The position numbers and the translations under genes are program-made. Below, piece after piece: positions 17,262 through 24,629 of a stretch of 64,000 nt of DNA (positions are counted from its first letter, which is position 1; every line of letters starts with the position of its first letter). The stretch covers positions 5,518,001 to 5,582,000 of the forward strand of contig CBDIDV010000002.1 of NCBI GenBank assembly GCA_965277875.1, given 5' to 3'. The DNA comes from CAWFQB01 sp965277875 (GTDB lineage: Bacteria; Armatimonadota; Chthonomonadetes; Chthonomonadales; Chthonomonadaceae). The notes beneath the pieces were generated by a model. That model was given only the letters and a program-made list of their open reading frames with translations. It did no database searches and was not told where the DNA came from.

Positions 17262-18542
17262 TTAGTATCGGGAGGCGAGCCGCTCCGCAGCAAACCGCGT
17301 GATATGCTCGACGGCCCCACAGGGAACAACAGTATCTATATCGGCATCCGCGGGCGTCGTTTGCAGGAGGATTTGCGCCAACTGAGCGTGTAGTTCGGGG
17401 CGGGTCGTGGCACAGGGGGTCAGGCCGGCACGGATGGTCGGCAGCCAGTCTGCTTCGCAGGCGCGCGGCACAATCGCGAGGGTAGGGCGGGCGAGCAAAG
17501 CGGCTTCCAGCAGCAGCATCGAAGTCATGCCGACAACGGCATCGGCGGCATAAATGAGCCTTAGCGGCGGCGTTCCCTCGCTGATGACATCAAAGGCGGA
17601 CAGATAGCGCGCAAACTCGGCCCGCGTGTTCTTGGGGTGCAGGCGCAATACCAGGTACGGACGTGGCTGCATCTGCGCTATGGCGTCTAAAAACTCCTCA
17701 ATTACGATTTCAGTACGCTTGTGAGTATGCCCCCGCCCATGCAGCGTATATTCCAGCGAACGCTGAAACTGCGCCGCGTCCAGCCCGGTCGAGACCTCGG
17801 CCACAAACACGATGACCGGGCGTTCCCGCGCCGCGTCGGGCAGAATCTCGCGCCGCAGCGTTTCGCGCCCGATACCTGCCAGTCGTGTTTTCTCCCGGCG
17901 CGCGGCGTCGTAATGAGGATGGCCGCAAATCACGATACGATTGGCGGGATAGCCCAGCGTCGTATACGCGTCGCGTGTCCAGGCGTCCGGCACGAGCAGC
18001 CAGTCGGGCGCATAGGCAAGTGGGTCGTCGGTACGCCCTCGGAAGCGATATGCGGCGTTTGCGAACGCGTCTATGACGCCCACGCTGCACGCGCCCGACT
18101 GGCGACAGCGCATTGTCAGTTCCAGCCCGAATGAGTCGGGGTTCTCGGATGTGCCGATGAGGACGCAGGAAAAAGGAGAAAGGAAAAAGGAGAAAGGGAA
18201 AACGGATTGGGAGAGGATGCCGCGCTGCTGGAGATAATCAGTGGCGGGGCCGTCGGCAAGCAGGCGTGTCGTGATGCCCTGGCTGGCAAAAGCAACAGGC
18301 AGACCGGCGACATAATTGGCTGCGCCCGGATCTTCTACATATATCAGCACATCGTCAGGCCGACCATTTACGATAGGCGCGTCGTGAGAAGCGGAAAAGC
18401 GGCAGGCATTGAACGGCCTTGCCTCTCCTGTCTCCCTGTCTCCCTGTCTTCTTGTCCCCTTGTCTATACCCGTTCCCCCGCTTGCCGCATTACGTCCTCG
18501 ACAAGGGCCATCGTCCGCAGGGCGCTGGGCGCGGGGCTGCAC
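17262..18542 (-). CDS. Uncharacterised GT-B-like glycan protein; start uncertain, repeats in frame
   Basis: The conserved part begins near 18366 with VLIYVEDPGAANYVAGL and continues through ILSQS, VIDAFANAAYRF, DWLLVPDAWTRDAY and VICGHPHYD to a typical GT-B C-terminal half (LVLRLHPKNTR, GMTSMLLLEAALLARP). This resembles UDP-GlcNAc 2-epimerase or CDP-glycerol transferase-like folds; function is unassigned. The open frame extends up to 18542, but the extension contains an eight-base tandem repeat (18429-18468) and overlaps the upstream gene, so the real start may be a GTG near 18367. A second purine-rich repeat (about 18166-18200) is read in frame as FPFSFFLSPFS, interrupting the conserved region. 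Confidence 0.6.
   Translation of the reverse strand: MQPRAQRPADDGPCRGRNAASGGTGIDKGTRRQGDRETGEARPFNACRFSASHDAPIVNGRPDDVLIYVEDPGAANYVAGLPVAFASQGITTRLLADGPATDYLQQRGILSQSVFPFSFFLSPFSCVLIGTSENPDSFGLELTMRCRQSGACSVGVIDAFANAAYRFRGRTDDPLAYAPDWLLVPDAWTRDAYTTLGYPANRIVICGHPHYDAARREKTRLAGIGRETLRREILPDAARERPVIVFVAEVSTGLDAAQFQRSLEYTLHGRGHTHKRTEIVIEEFLDAIAQMQPRPYLVLRLHPKNTRAEFARYLSAFDVISEGTPPLRLIYAADAVVGMTSMLLLEAALLARPTLAIVPRACEADWLPTIRAGLTPCATTRPELHAQLAQILLQTTPADADIDTVVPCGAVEHITRFAAERLASRY
18429..18468. repeat. Octanucleotide tandem repeat TGTCTCCC
   Basis: Five consecutive eight-base units are present: two perfect TGTCTCCC copies (18429-18444) followed by degenerate TGTCTTCT, TGTCCCCT and TGTCTATA. They straddle the end of the upstream oxidoreductase gene and the possible N-terminus of the GT-B-like gene. 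Eight is not a multiple of three, so copy-number change would shift any frame through it. Confidence 0.75.
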
Positions 18543-19579
18543 AGGGGGGCGTCGTAAAGCAGGGCGTTGGCAAGGTTGTCGGCCATGCGATAAAAGGCGT
18601 GGCCTACCGTAGACGGCAGCGTGTCAGGGCAGTCGCTGGCGATTTCGCCCGCGCCCTGCGTGGCGCGATGTGGGCAGCGGGGGTACACGTACAGCCCAAG
18701 CCCTTCCTGCATGATAGACACGCGGCCTCTGGTTCCCCAGATGTCCAGACTGTTTTCCCGATAGTGCGTAAAATCGAGAGGCTGGCATACGGCGATCAGG
18801 CCGGACGCGAAGCGCAGCGTGAACGAAATGTTTACATCGCCCATCAGCGGCCCGGTCGGCGTTACGGGCGCGTTTGGCACAACGCTTGCCTGCTCTATTT
18901 CGCCGAACAGCATCCGCGTAAAGTCTATGAGGTGTGTGCCATTGTTACGCAGGCCGTTGCCGTACAACCCGAACACGGCCTGTATGTCGCCGACAAGTTC
19001 ATTTAGCAGGCCGTTTGCCAGCCGCTCAAACTGCGCGTCGGCCCGCCGCCACAGGTTCACCTGCACAAGTATATTGCGCCGCTCGCACTCGGCCACGAAC
19101 GCTTGTCCCTGCGCCAGCGTCTCGCCCAACGGTTTTTCCACCAGCACGGCGCGCAGATCGGGCAGGTGCGACAGCAGCGCAAGCCGCGTGTCGGGCGGCG
19201 TCGCCAGTACGGCCACCTGGGGACTGTAAACGTGGGCCAGTTCTGCGACCGTGGGCGCGACATGCGCGATGTTCCAGCGCGTTCGCGCCGTGTCACGGGC
19301 CGATGCGGACGGGTCCACCACGCCCTGCCAGTCGAACGCGGGGTGCGCGGCGAATGTCTGCGCGTGGGTGGCAAACGGATAGTGCCGCGCCATAACGGGA
19401 TCGTCCACGTAGCCCGCGCCCACTTTGCCGAATCCGATGATGGCCGCGCGCAGCGGCCTGTCATCTGCGATTTGTTTGACGGTTTGTACAAACGCGGCTT
19501 CTTCGGACAAGGATGTGTCGTCAAGCGGAGATGCGTTTCCAAACCAAGCTATGTTCTCAAACGAAGACATATTCATCAT
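18464..19579 (-). CDS. Gfo/Idh/MocA-family oxidoreductase (copy 2)
   Basis: A 371-residue oxidoreductase. The dinucleotide-binding motif is AAIIGFGKVGAGYVDDP, the EKP signature is LVEKPLGETL, and the second domain includes GLRNNGTHLIDFTRMLFGE with the conserved His and Asp. It differs clearly from copy 1, so the two probably act on different intermediates. The start at 19579 (MMNMSS) forms an ATGA overlap with the upstream cytidylyltransferase; the open frame extends 16 codons further inside that gene without a ribosome site. Confidence 0.8.
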   Translation of the reverse strand: MMNMSSFENIAWFGNASPLDDTSLSEEAAFVQTVKQIADDRPLRAAIIGFGKVGAGYVDDPVMARHYPFATHAQTFAAHPAFDWQGVVDPSASARDTARTRWNIAHVAPTVAELAHVYSPQVAVLATPPDTRLALLSHLPDLRAVLVEKPLGETLAQGQAFVAECERRNILVQVNLWRRADAQFERLANGLLNELVGDIQAVFGLYGNGLRNNGTHLIDFTRMLFGEIEQASVVPNAPVTPTGPLMGDVNISFTLRFASGLIAVCQPLDFTHYRENSLDIWGTRGRVSIMQEGLGLYVYPRCPHRATQGAGEIASDCPDTLPSTVGHAFYRMADNLANALLYDAPLCSPAPSALRTMALVEDVMRQAGERV

Positions 19580-20343
19580 GCCGCCTTTGCCGCAGGCGCG
19601 AACGGACGCGACGGCTTTTCCTCGCAATGACGATTGATCTCTGAGAGCGCGGGACGATGCTTGAGCAGGCGCAGGATGTCTTCGATACCGAACCAGTCGC
19701 CATGCGCCGGCTCCAGGTGCGCGTAGACGGCATTGAGGAACGCGTGATCTTCGGCATAGTCCAACTGCAAGCGCAGGTCGGGGGCGTGCCAGCGGCGGGG
19801 CGCGAACAGGTTGAAGATGCGGTAACGGTCGGGGTTCTCGTAAAAATAAAGCGAGACGTGTTCGCGAACGGCGGGGTCAAAGACCGTGCCTTCCACGCGA
19901 AACAGATTGCGCCAGCCAAACACCTGTATGTCCTGCCCCTGCGGAAACGTGCCGGGGTGCAGGTTCGTGACCACATCGCAATCGTTGTGCAGAAACGTCG
20001 TCACGCCCATATCAATCAGTTCGGGATCCAGCAGTGTGCAGTCGCCCGTGATTTCGACGACCACATCCGACTGCATTTGCAGCTGCGCGCAGACCACGCG
20101 ATTGAGTACATCGTCCTCGCTGCCCCGATAAAGGGCGACGTTCTCCCGGATGGCCCACGCTTCCAGCGCGTCGTCGGCGGGCGAAGTGGACGTGGCGAGA
20201 ACAATGTCGTCGAGGGTGCGGCATCGGCGCAGTCGGCGCACAAGCCGGGTCAGGGCCGGCTGACCGTTGATGTCGGACAGGACTTTGCCCGGCAGTCGGG
20301 ACGATCCCATGCGGGCCTCGATGCTGGCGATTACGCGTGACAT
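19576..20343 (-). CDS. SpsF-like cytidylyltransferase (copy 3)
   Basis: A 255-residue SpsF-family protein, the same length as copy 1. Motifs are VIASIEARMGSSRLPGK, IVLATSTSPADDALE, YRGSEDDVLNRVV and VVVEITGDCTLLDPELIDM. The start at 20343 follows GGAG with a six-base spacer; the open frame extends far upstream through low-complexity and hairpin sequence that is not coding in character. A long AC-rich repeat (AACAAACAACAAACAAC on the sense strand) forms the leader. All three SpsF copies end in a KAA tripeptide, which points to paralogy within the locus. Confidence 0.8.
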   Translation of the reverse strand: MSRVIASIEARMGSSRLPGKVLSDINGQPALTRLVRRLRRCRTLDDIVLATSTSPADDALEAWAIRENVALYRGSEDDVLNRVVCAQLQMQSDVVVEITGDCTLLDPELIDMGVTTFLHNDCDVVTNLHPGTFPQGQDIQVFGWRNLFRVEGTVFDPAVREHVSLYFYENPDRYRIFNLFAPRRWHAPDLRLQLDYAEDHAFLNAVYAHLEPAHGDWFGIEDILRLLKHRPALSEINRHCEEKPSRPFAPAAKAA

Positions 20344-20358
20344 GGCAGCTCCAGAATG

Positions 20359-20388
20359 CTTGTTGTTTGTTGTTTGTTGTTTGTTGTC
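20359..20388. repeat. TTGTTTG seven-base word repeat
   Basis: Four seven-base TTGTTTG-type units lie about 16 bases upstream of the SpsF copy 3 start, so the mRNA leader is an unstructured AACAAAC tract. The opposite arm seen in the 8586 and 51334 elements is absent here. Confidence 0.75.
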
Positions 20389-20452
20389 TGTACGCGGTGT
20401 GCTGCGGTTGGCAGGGGCGGCATTTCTAAGTAGTGCAAAGTAAGTTCGTAGA

Positions 20453-20479
20453 AGACGGGTACAAAGAACGTACCCGTCT
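20453..20479 (-). other. Perfect intercistronic hairpin
   Basis: AGACGGGTAC (20453-20462) pairs perfectly with GTACCCGTCT (20470-20479) around a seven-base loop. It lies in the 215-base gap between the DegT aminotransferase and SpsF copy 3 genes, next to a GCGTCC/GGACGC stem (about 20500-20515). No T-run follows on the minus strand, so it may be an attenuator or mRNA processing site rather than a full terminator. Confidence 0.5.
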
Positions 20480-20558
20480 CGGAGGCAACTGCGTTGCCAA
20501 GCGTCCGCGAGGACGCGATGCACTGAAGCAAAGGTATGAACTGATTGTGCAAGGTTAT

Positions 20559-21812
20559 TTAGCCGCAAACGAGGGCGCTGTGTACTTTGCGGACAGCCGT
20601 AATGAGCAGGGCAATCTGCGTTTCGTCGGGCGCGTACATGCAGTTCTCGAAGCCTAAAAACTCCGTGTCGTGCATCCGTTCCGCGACCGGGCAAAGGCCG
20701 CGCGGATAGCGCACATCGGACAGGCTGAACGGGTACGCGCCGAACGCGACGCGCTGCTGAAACACGGGCAGCAGGTACAGCGGGCGCACATAGCCCGCAA
20801 AGTGCGGAAATCCCTCGGCAAGCAGAGCATTGCTGAACGTGTCCCGCGACACGCCCGTATACGCGGCGTCCCAGCGCATTCCCCACACATAATAAACGTG
20901 GCGGCAATCTGCGCGCACAACCGGAACCGTCAGCCCCGCCAGCCCGCGCAGGCCGTCGGTCAATCGCTGCGCCAGATATTCGCGCGGCAGAACATGGTCG
21001 TCAATGCGCTTTAGCTGCTCGCTTCCGATGGCTGCGCTCATCTCGGTCAGGCGGTAGTTGAAGCCGATCATGTTGGCTATGTCGCTCATACCTAATGGTT
21101 CCACGACGTTTTCGCCATGATTGCGGATCAACTGCATTTTGCGGGCCAGCTTGTCGTCGTTCGTGACGCACACGCCGCCCTCGCCCATATGAATGTGCTT
21201 ATGGTAGTTGAGGCTGAATACGCCGATATGCCCGACCGTGCCTGCCAGTGCGCCGTTTTCCGCGCCGAGCGGGGCCTGCGCGTTGTCTTCGATCAGGAAC
21301 AGGCCGCGCTCATCGGCCAAAGCGCGTAACTCGGCAAGGCGGGCGGGATGCCCGAACAGGTTGACGACGATGATGGCGCGCGTTCGGGGCGTAATCGTGG
21401 CTCGTACCGCCTCCAAATCCAGGCAGAACGTGTCCGGCTCGATGTCGGCGAAAACGGGGATGCCGCCATAGATCAGCGGGGCCAGCGCGGTCGCCGACAT
21501 GGTGTAGGGCGGCACGATTACCTCGTCGCCCGGCGCAATGCCAATCGCGCCCATCGCGGCATACAGCCCGGATGTGGCGGAATTGACCGACACGGCATGA
21601 GCGACGCCAAACCGCGTGGCCCACGCCGCCTCAAACCGCCGCACAGCCGGCCCGCCCCCAAACTGCTCGCCCCAGCTTCCGTAAAACCCCGACAGACACC
21701 CCGACCGCATCACGTCCACGACGGCATTGATTTCCGGCTCGCCAATCGTGCTGTACGCGGGCAGGGGACGCGGCAAAACAGGCATTCCGCCTTCAATGGC
21801 TAACTTTTCCAC
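20559..21812 (-). CDS. DegT/DnrJ/EryC1/StrS sugar aminotransferase
   Basis: A 417-residue PLP-dependent sugar aminotransferase. It has AVSVNSATSGLYAAMGAIG, GDEVIVPPYTMSATA, LIEDNAQAPLGAENG and FSLNYHKHIHMGEGG, the last holding the cofactor lysine. Such enzymes transaminate a 4-keto (or 3-keto) nucleotide sugar, and this one could supply the amino group for the acetyl-, formyl- or amidine-transferring enzymes nearby. I prefer the GTG start at 21812 because GGAGAG lies nine bases upstream and the N-terminus then matches the family; an ATG at 21851 lies in repeat-adjacent sequence. Confidence 0.85.
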   Translation of the reverse strand: MEKLAIEGGMPVLPRPLPAYSTIGEPEINAVVDVMRSGCLSGFYGSWGEQFGGGPAVRRFEAAWATRFGVAHAVSVNSATSGLYAAMGAIGIAPGDEVIVPPYTMSATALAPLIYGGIPVFADIEPDTFCLDLEAVRATITPRTRAIIVVNLFGHPARLAELRALADERGLFLIEDNAQAPLGAENGALAGTVGHIGVFSLNYHKHIHMGEGGVCVTNDDKLARKMQLIRNHGENVVEPLGMSDIANMIGFNYRLTEMSAAIGSEQLKRIDDHVLPREYLAQRLTDGLRGLAGLTVPVVRADCRHVYYVWGMRWDAAYTGVSRDTFSNALLAEGFPHFAGYVRPLYLLPVFQQRVAFGAYPFSLSDVRYPRGLCPVAERMHDTEFLGFENCMYAPDETQIALLITAVRKVHSALVCG

Positions 21813-21830
21813 AATAAACAACTCTCCACA

Positions 21831-21900
21831 AAGAACAAAACGAAGAACCAAACAAAGAACAAAACGAAAAACAAAACGAAAAACAAAACGAAAAACAAAA
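21831..21900. repeat. AAAACAAAACG tandem tract
   Basis: A 70-base tract of AACAAAACGAAA-type units, with near-perfect 12-base repeats from about 21861, sits immediately after the HisF-like stop and before the DegT gene start. On the sense strand it is TTTTGTTTTTCG repeated. Confidence 0.75.
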
Positions 21901-22677
21901 TCAGGCGCGAACGTTCAGGCCCGCGACGTGCAGGAAGGAACGCGCCTTGATGGGACTTTGATCGGTAAAATGGAACAGGCTGCCCACGGCCACGGCAGAC
22001 GCCTGACCGTTGACAATCGCCTCGCTTAGATGCTGCAAGGTTCCCGCGCCGCCCGATGCGATGATGGGAACCGGGTAGCGGCGGGCCGCTTCGCGCACCA
22101 GTTCGGTGTCATAGCCCTGCATCGTGCCGTCGCGGTCAATGGACGTGAGCAGGATTTCGCCCGCGCCCTCCATGACAACACGATCCAGGTGCGTCCATAC
22201 ATCCATGCCGGTCGGTATCGTGCCGCCGCGTGTCCAGACCTCATGCGGGCTGAGTGAGGTGGCCCTGACGTCTATGGATACCACAACGCACTGTTTGCCG
22301 TAGCGATCTGCGACCGAGGGCAGAAACGTCCGCGACTCAAAAGCAAGCGTATTGACGGCGATCTTATCCGCACCCACGCGCAGCAGACAGGCCACATCGT
22401 CCAGGTCGCCGATGCCGCCGCCGACCGTCAGCGGCATAAAGCACTCTTCGGCGGTGCGCGCCACGATGTCCAGCAGCAGGCCGCGCGCCGTGCCGCCCTG
22501 ATCGTCACGCATCGCGCCGTCAATGTCCAAAAACAATAACTCGTCTACGGTCTGCGCGTTGTAAATGCGCGCGTTCGAGACCGGGTCGCCCACGTCACGC
22601 AGATCGGCGAAGCGCGTTCCCTTCACGGTGCGCCCCCGGCGCAGCAGCAGTTTGGGTATCAGGCGTGTTTTCAGCAT
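21901..22677 (-). CDS. HisF2-like synthase subunit of sugar amidine formation
   Basis: A 258-residue TIM-barrel protein clearly homologous to HisF (LRDVGDP, ELLFLDIDGA, LTVGGGIGDL, GAGEILLTSIDRDGT, IIASGGAGTLQHL). Canonical HisF has CLDVKDGR near residue 9, where the Asp is catalytic for imidazole glycerol phosphate synthesis. Here the stretch reads KLLLRRGR, so that Asp is Leu11. The second Asp (VVVSIDVRA) is kept. Loss of the first Asp plus the neighbouring HisH-like and WbpG-like genes indicate the HisF2 branch, which passes ammonia to a sugar amidotransferase. A histidine-pathway role is unlikely. Confidence 0.82.
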   Translation of the reverse strand: MLKTRLIPKLLLRRGRTVKGTRFADLRDVGDPVSNARIYNAQTVDELLFLDIDGAMRDDQGGTARGLLLDIVARTAEECFMPLTVGGGIGDLDDVACLLRVGADKIAVNTLAFESRTFLPSVADRYGKQCVVVSIDVRATSLSPHEVWTRGGTIPTGMDVWTHLDRVVMEGAGEILLTSIDRDGTMQGYDTELVREAARRYPVPIIASGGAGTLQHLSEAIVNGQASAVAVGSLFHFTDQSPIKARSFLHVAGLNVRA

Positions 22678-22700
22678 AAAGTAATAGTTAAAGAAATGGG

Positions 22701-23339
22701 TCAGGGTTTCCAGCTAAGGAAGTTGTCGAGCAGACGCAGACCGTTTTCCTGGCTTTTTTCCGGGTGGAACTGTACGGCGCAAATGTTCTCTTTCTGCACG
22801 GCGGCCGCAAACGCCCCGCCGTAATCGCAGGTTCCGATCACGTCCCGCTCCTGTTCGCATACGAGCGCATACGAATGCGTAAAATAGAGGCAGCGATCTT
22901 TAGGCTTCATGCCTTTGAACAGAAACGTGTCGGGCGCGAAGCATACCTCATTCCAGCCGACATGCGGCAGTTTGAGGCCCGCAACAGAAGGCGCGAGCAG
23001 CCTGCATTCCGCGTCCAGCCAGCCCAGCCCGGACGTGACCTCGTTTTCCAGCCCCGCCTGCGCCATGATCTGCATTCCCACGCAGATACCCAGGATGGGC
23101 TTTCCCGCCTGACGCGCCTGCTCAAGCGCGTTGTCAAGCCCCGACAGATGCAGGTTCCGCATAGCGGTAGCGAACGCGCCCTGACCCGGCAAAATGACGC
23201 GCTCTGCCCGACTCAGATCGTCCGGGCAGTCAGTCAAAACGGCCTCGACGCCCAGATACTCCAGCGCGCGCACCACGCTGTACACATTGCTCACGCCATA
23301 ATCCACGACCGCAACGTCCACGGGCAAACTCCAATCCAT
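22701..23339 (-). CDS. HisH2-like glutamine amidotransferase subunit
   Basis: A 212-residue class I glutaminase. The catalytic triad is visible as Cys86 (GICVGMQ), His192 and Glu194 (FHPEKSQ), with the oxyanion-type PGQGAF motif near 51-56. It would hydrolyse glutamine and feed ammonia through the HisF2-like barrel encoded next. The pair with the downstream HisF2 and upstream WbpG-like protein matches the acetamidino-sugar trio known from Pseudomonas O-antigen and some flagellar glycans. Its start codon lies inside the arm of a 17-base inverted repeat (23333-23349). Confidence 0.85.
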   Translation of the reverse strand: MDWSLPVDVAVVDYGVSNVYSVVRALEYLGVEAVLTDCPDDLSRAERVILPGQGAFATAMRNLHLSGLDNALEQARQAGKPILGICVGMQIMAQAGLENEVTSGLGWLDAECRLLAPSVAGLKLPHVGWNEVCFAPDTFLFKGMKPKDRCLYFTHSYALVCEQERDVIGTCDYGGAFAAAVQKENICAVQFHPEKSQENGLRLLDNFLSWKP

Positions 23340-23475
23340 AGACAGGATTGACAGGATTTCAAAAACGATTTAGGACAGCAGAATAGAACCTGTATTGCGC
23401 CGCAGCCATAATGACGCAACGGTTTTTAACTTCTCAGCATAATCCTGTTAATCCTGAAAATCCTGTCTATGGATT
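23333..23475. repeat. AATCCTGT word repeats with perfect 17-base inverted arms
   Basis: AATCCATAGACAGGATT (23333-23349) is exactly complementary to AATCCTGTCTATGGATT (23459-23475). Inside are further ATCCTG words: GACAGGATT on the left and AATCCTGTTAATCCTG on the right. The element fills the gap between the WbpG-like stop and the HisH2 start, and its left arm contains that start codon. AATCCTGT words reappear at 54480-54540. Confidence 0.85.
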
Positions 23476-24621
23476 TCAAGAAGCCTTTTGCAGCACACGC
23501 AATTGGGGCTTGAACTCCCACGGCGATACCTGATGGCTCATGGCGACGCGCTCGAACTCGGCTTCATTCAGGCCCAGGATGTCCAGAAAATCATCCAGGC
23601 TGTCGGGACGCCGACCGTCGTAGGTTTCGGTCAGCGTCTGGCCGGTCGCGCGATCTAACGCGCCGTTGCGGATGTCAATGCTGGCAAGGTGGGCCGTGCG
23701 CCCATAGCCGCGCTTGATATACTTGATATAATCGCGCACACCCTGCATGGCGCATTCGATCTTCTCGTACCCGTACTGCGGCGGCACACCTTCGACATCG
23801 TCGTACTGCCAGTCCAATTCGTCCTGTATCAAGGCGACTTGCTGCTTTACGTTCCACGGAATGTAAGAACCCAGGCACACCGAGCGGTAGTTTAGAGCGC
23901 GCAGGTCTTTGAGTTTGGGATAGCGGAATGGGTCGAGATCGCGCGGGTCGAGATCGCTCATGTCAATCATGCCGCGCATGTCGTCCGCGTTGATGCCCAG
24001 GTTGACAAAGCGATTAAAGCGCCTTTCGTCCACCTCTTCCACCTCGTCGTAGGAAAAGTAGGACGTATATTCGGCGCTCGGCTCGCCCCAGAACACGAGA
24101 GGGACATTGTAGCGCACCGCGATCTGCATGGGATACGCGAAGATGCCCGAATGGCAATGCCAGCAAAAATCGCCCTTGCGGAGAAAACTTTCCAGCATCA
24201 CGCGCTGCACCAGTTTCCAGTTAGGCCGGAATTTTATAAAGTCGCAGCCGAGTTTTTGCAGGACGCGCTCATTGTTGGCAAGCACTCCGGGGCGCAGAAA
24301 GCCGTGGTCGAAACTAACGACGAGCGGTTTGATCTTGTACTCGCGCATCAGGTACAGCAGGGTAAACGCGCTGTCCTTGCCGCCGCTGAACGGCACAAGG
24401 CAATCATAGGCGAACCGGCCCCGGTGCTGCTCGACAAGAACATCCAGGTCGCGCTTTTTGCTTTCCCAATCTATGGCGCGTTTAACCTCATGCTGCCGGC
24501 AGACATTGCACACGCCCTCGGCGTCGAACATGATGGTTTCATGCGTTTCCGGTATCAGGCAGCGCGAGCAGACGCGAAGCGAGTTGTTTGTTGTTTGTTG
24601 TTTGTTATTTGTGAAATTCAT
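23476..24621 (-). CDS. N-acetyl sugar amidotransferase (WbpG/PseA-like)
   Basis: A 381-residue PP-loop ATP pyrophosphatase that, with HisH2/HisF2 ammonia, converts an N-acetyl group into an acetamidino group. It shows an N-terminal CSRC and CNVC pair (probable zinc site), the PP-loop VPFSGGKDSAFTLLYLM, the later FCWHCHSGIF pair and WGEPSAEYTSYF. The ATG at 24621 is the only suitable start, but the stretch after it, NNKQQTTNNS, is encoded by the TTGTTTG-type repeat (24583-24610). A repeat element has thus been absorbed into the N-terminus before the first conserved cysteine. It overlaps nothing; eight bases separate it from the acetyltransferase stop. Confidence 0.85.
   Translation of the reverse strand: MNFTNNKQQTTNNSLRVCSRCLIPETHETIMFDAEGVCNVCRQHEVKRAIDWESKKRDLDVLVEQHRGRFAYDCLVPFSGGKDSAFTLLYLMREYKIKPLVVSFDHGFLRPGVLANNERVLQKLGCDFIKFRPNWKLVQRVMLESFLRKGDFCWHCHSGIFAYPMQIAVRYNVPLVFWGEPSAEYTSYFSYDEVEEVDERRFNRFVNLGINADDMRGMIDMSDLDPRDLDPFRYPKLKDLRALNYRSVCLGSYIPWNVKQQVALIQDELDWQYDDVEGVPPQYGYEKIECAMQGVRDYIKYIKRGYGRTAHLASIDIRNGALDRATGQTLTETYDGRRPDSLDDFLDILGLNEAEFERVAMSHQVSPWEFKPQLRVLQKAS
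24583..24610. repeat. TTGTTTG word repeat inside the WbpG-like coding start
   Basis: Four seven-base units, nearly identical to those at 20359-20388, lie within the first 15 codons of the WbpG-like gene and are read as Asn, Lys, Gln and Thr codons. Confidence 0.75.
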
Positions 24622-24629
24622 AAATTCGC

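Noticed and set aside
16685..17302. Forward open frame opposite the GNAT/GT genes
   Set aside because: Shadow frame of the minus-strand operon without ribosome site or family motif.
21831..21900. CRISPR or phase-variable repeat
   Set aside because: The AAAACAAAACG tract has no spacers and lies outside any coding start with a ribosome site; treated as a word repeat.
21901..23339. Histidine biosynthesis operon (hisH-hisF)
   Set aside because: The HisF-like protein lacks the first catalytic Asp and the pair sits with a WbpG-like amidotransferase inside a glycan operon; no other his gene is present.
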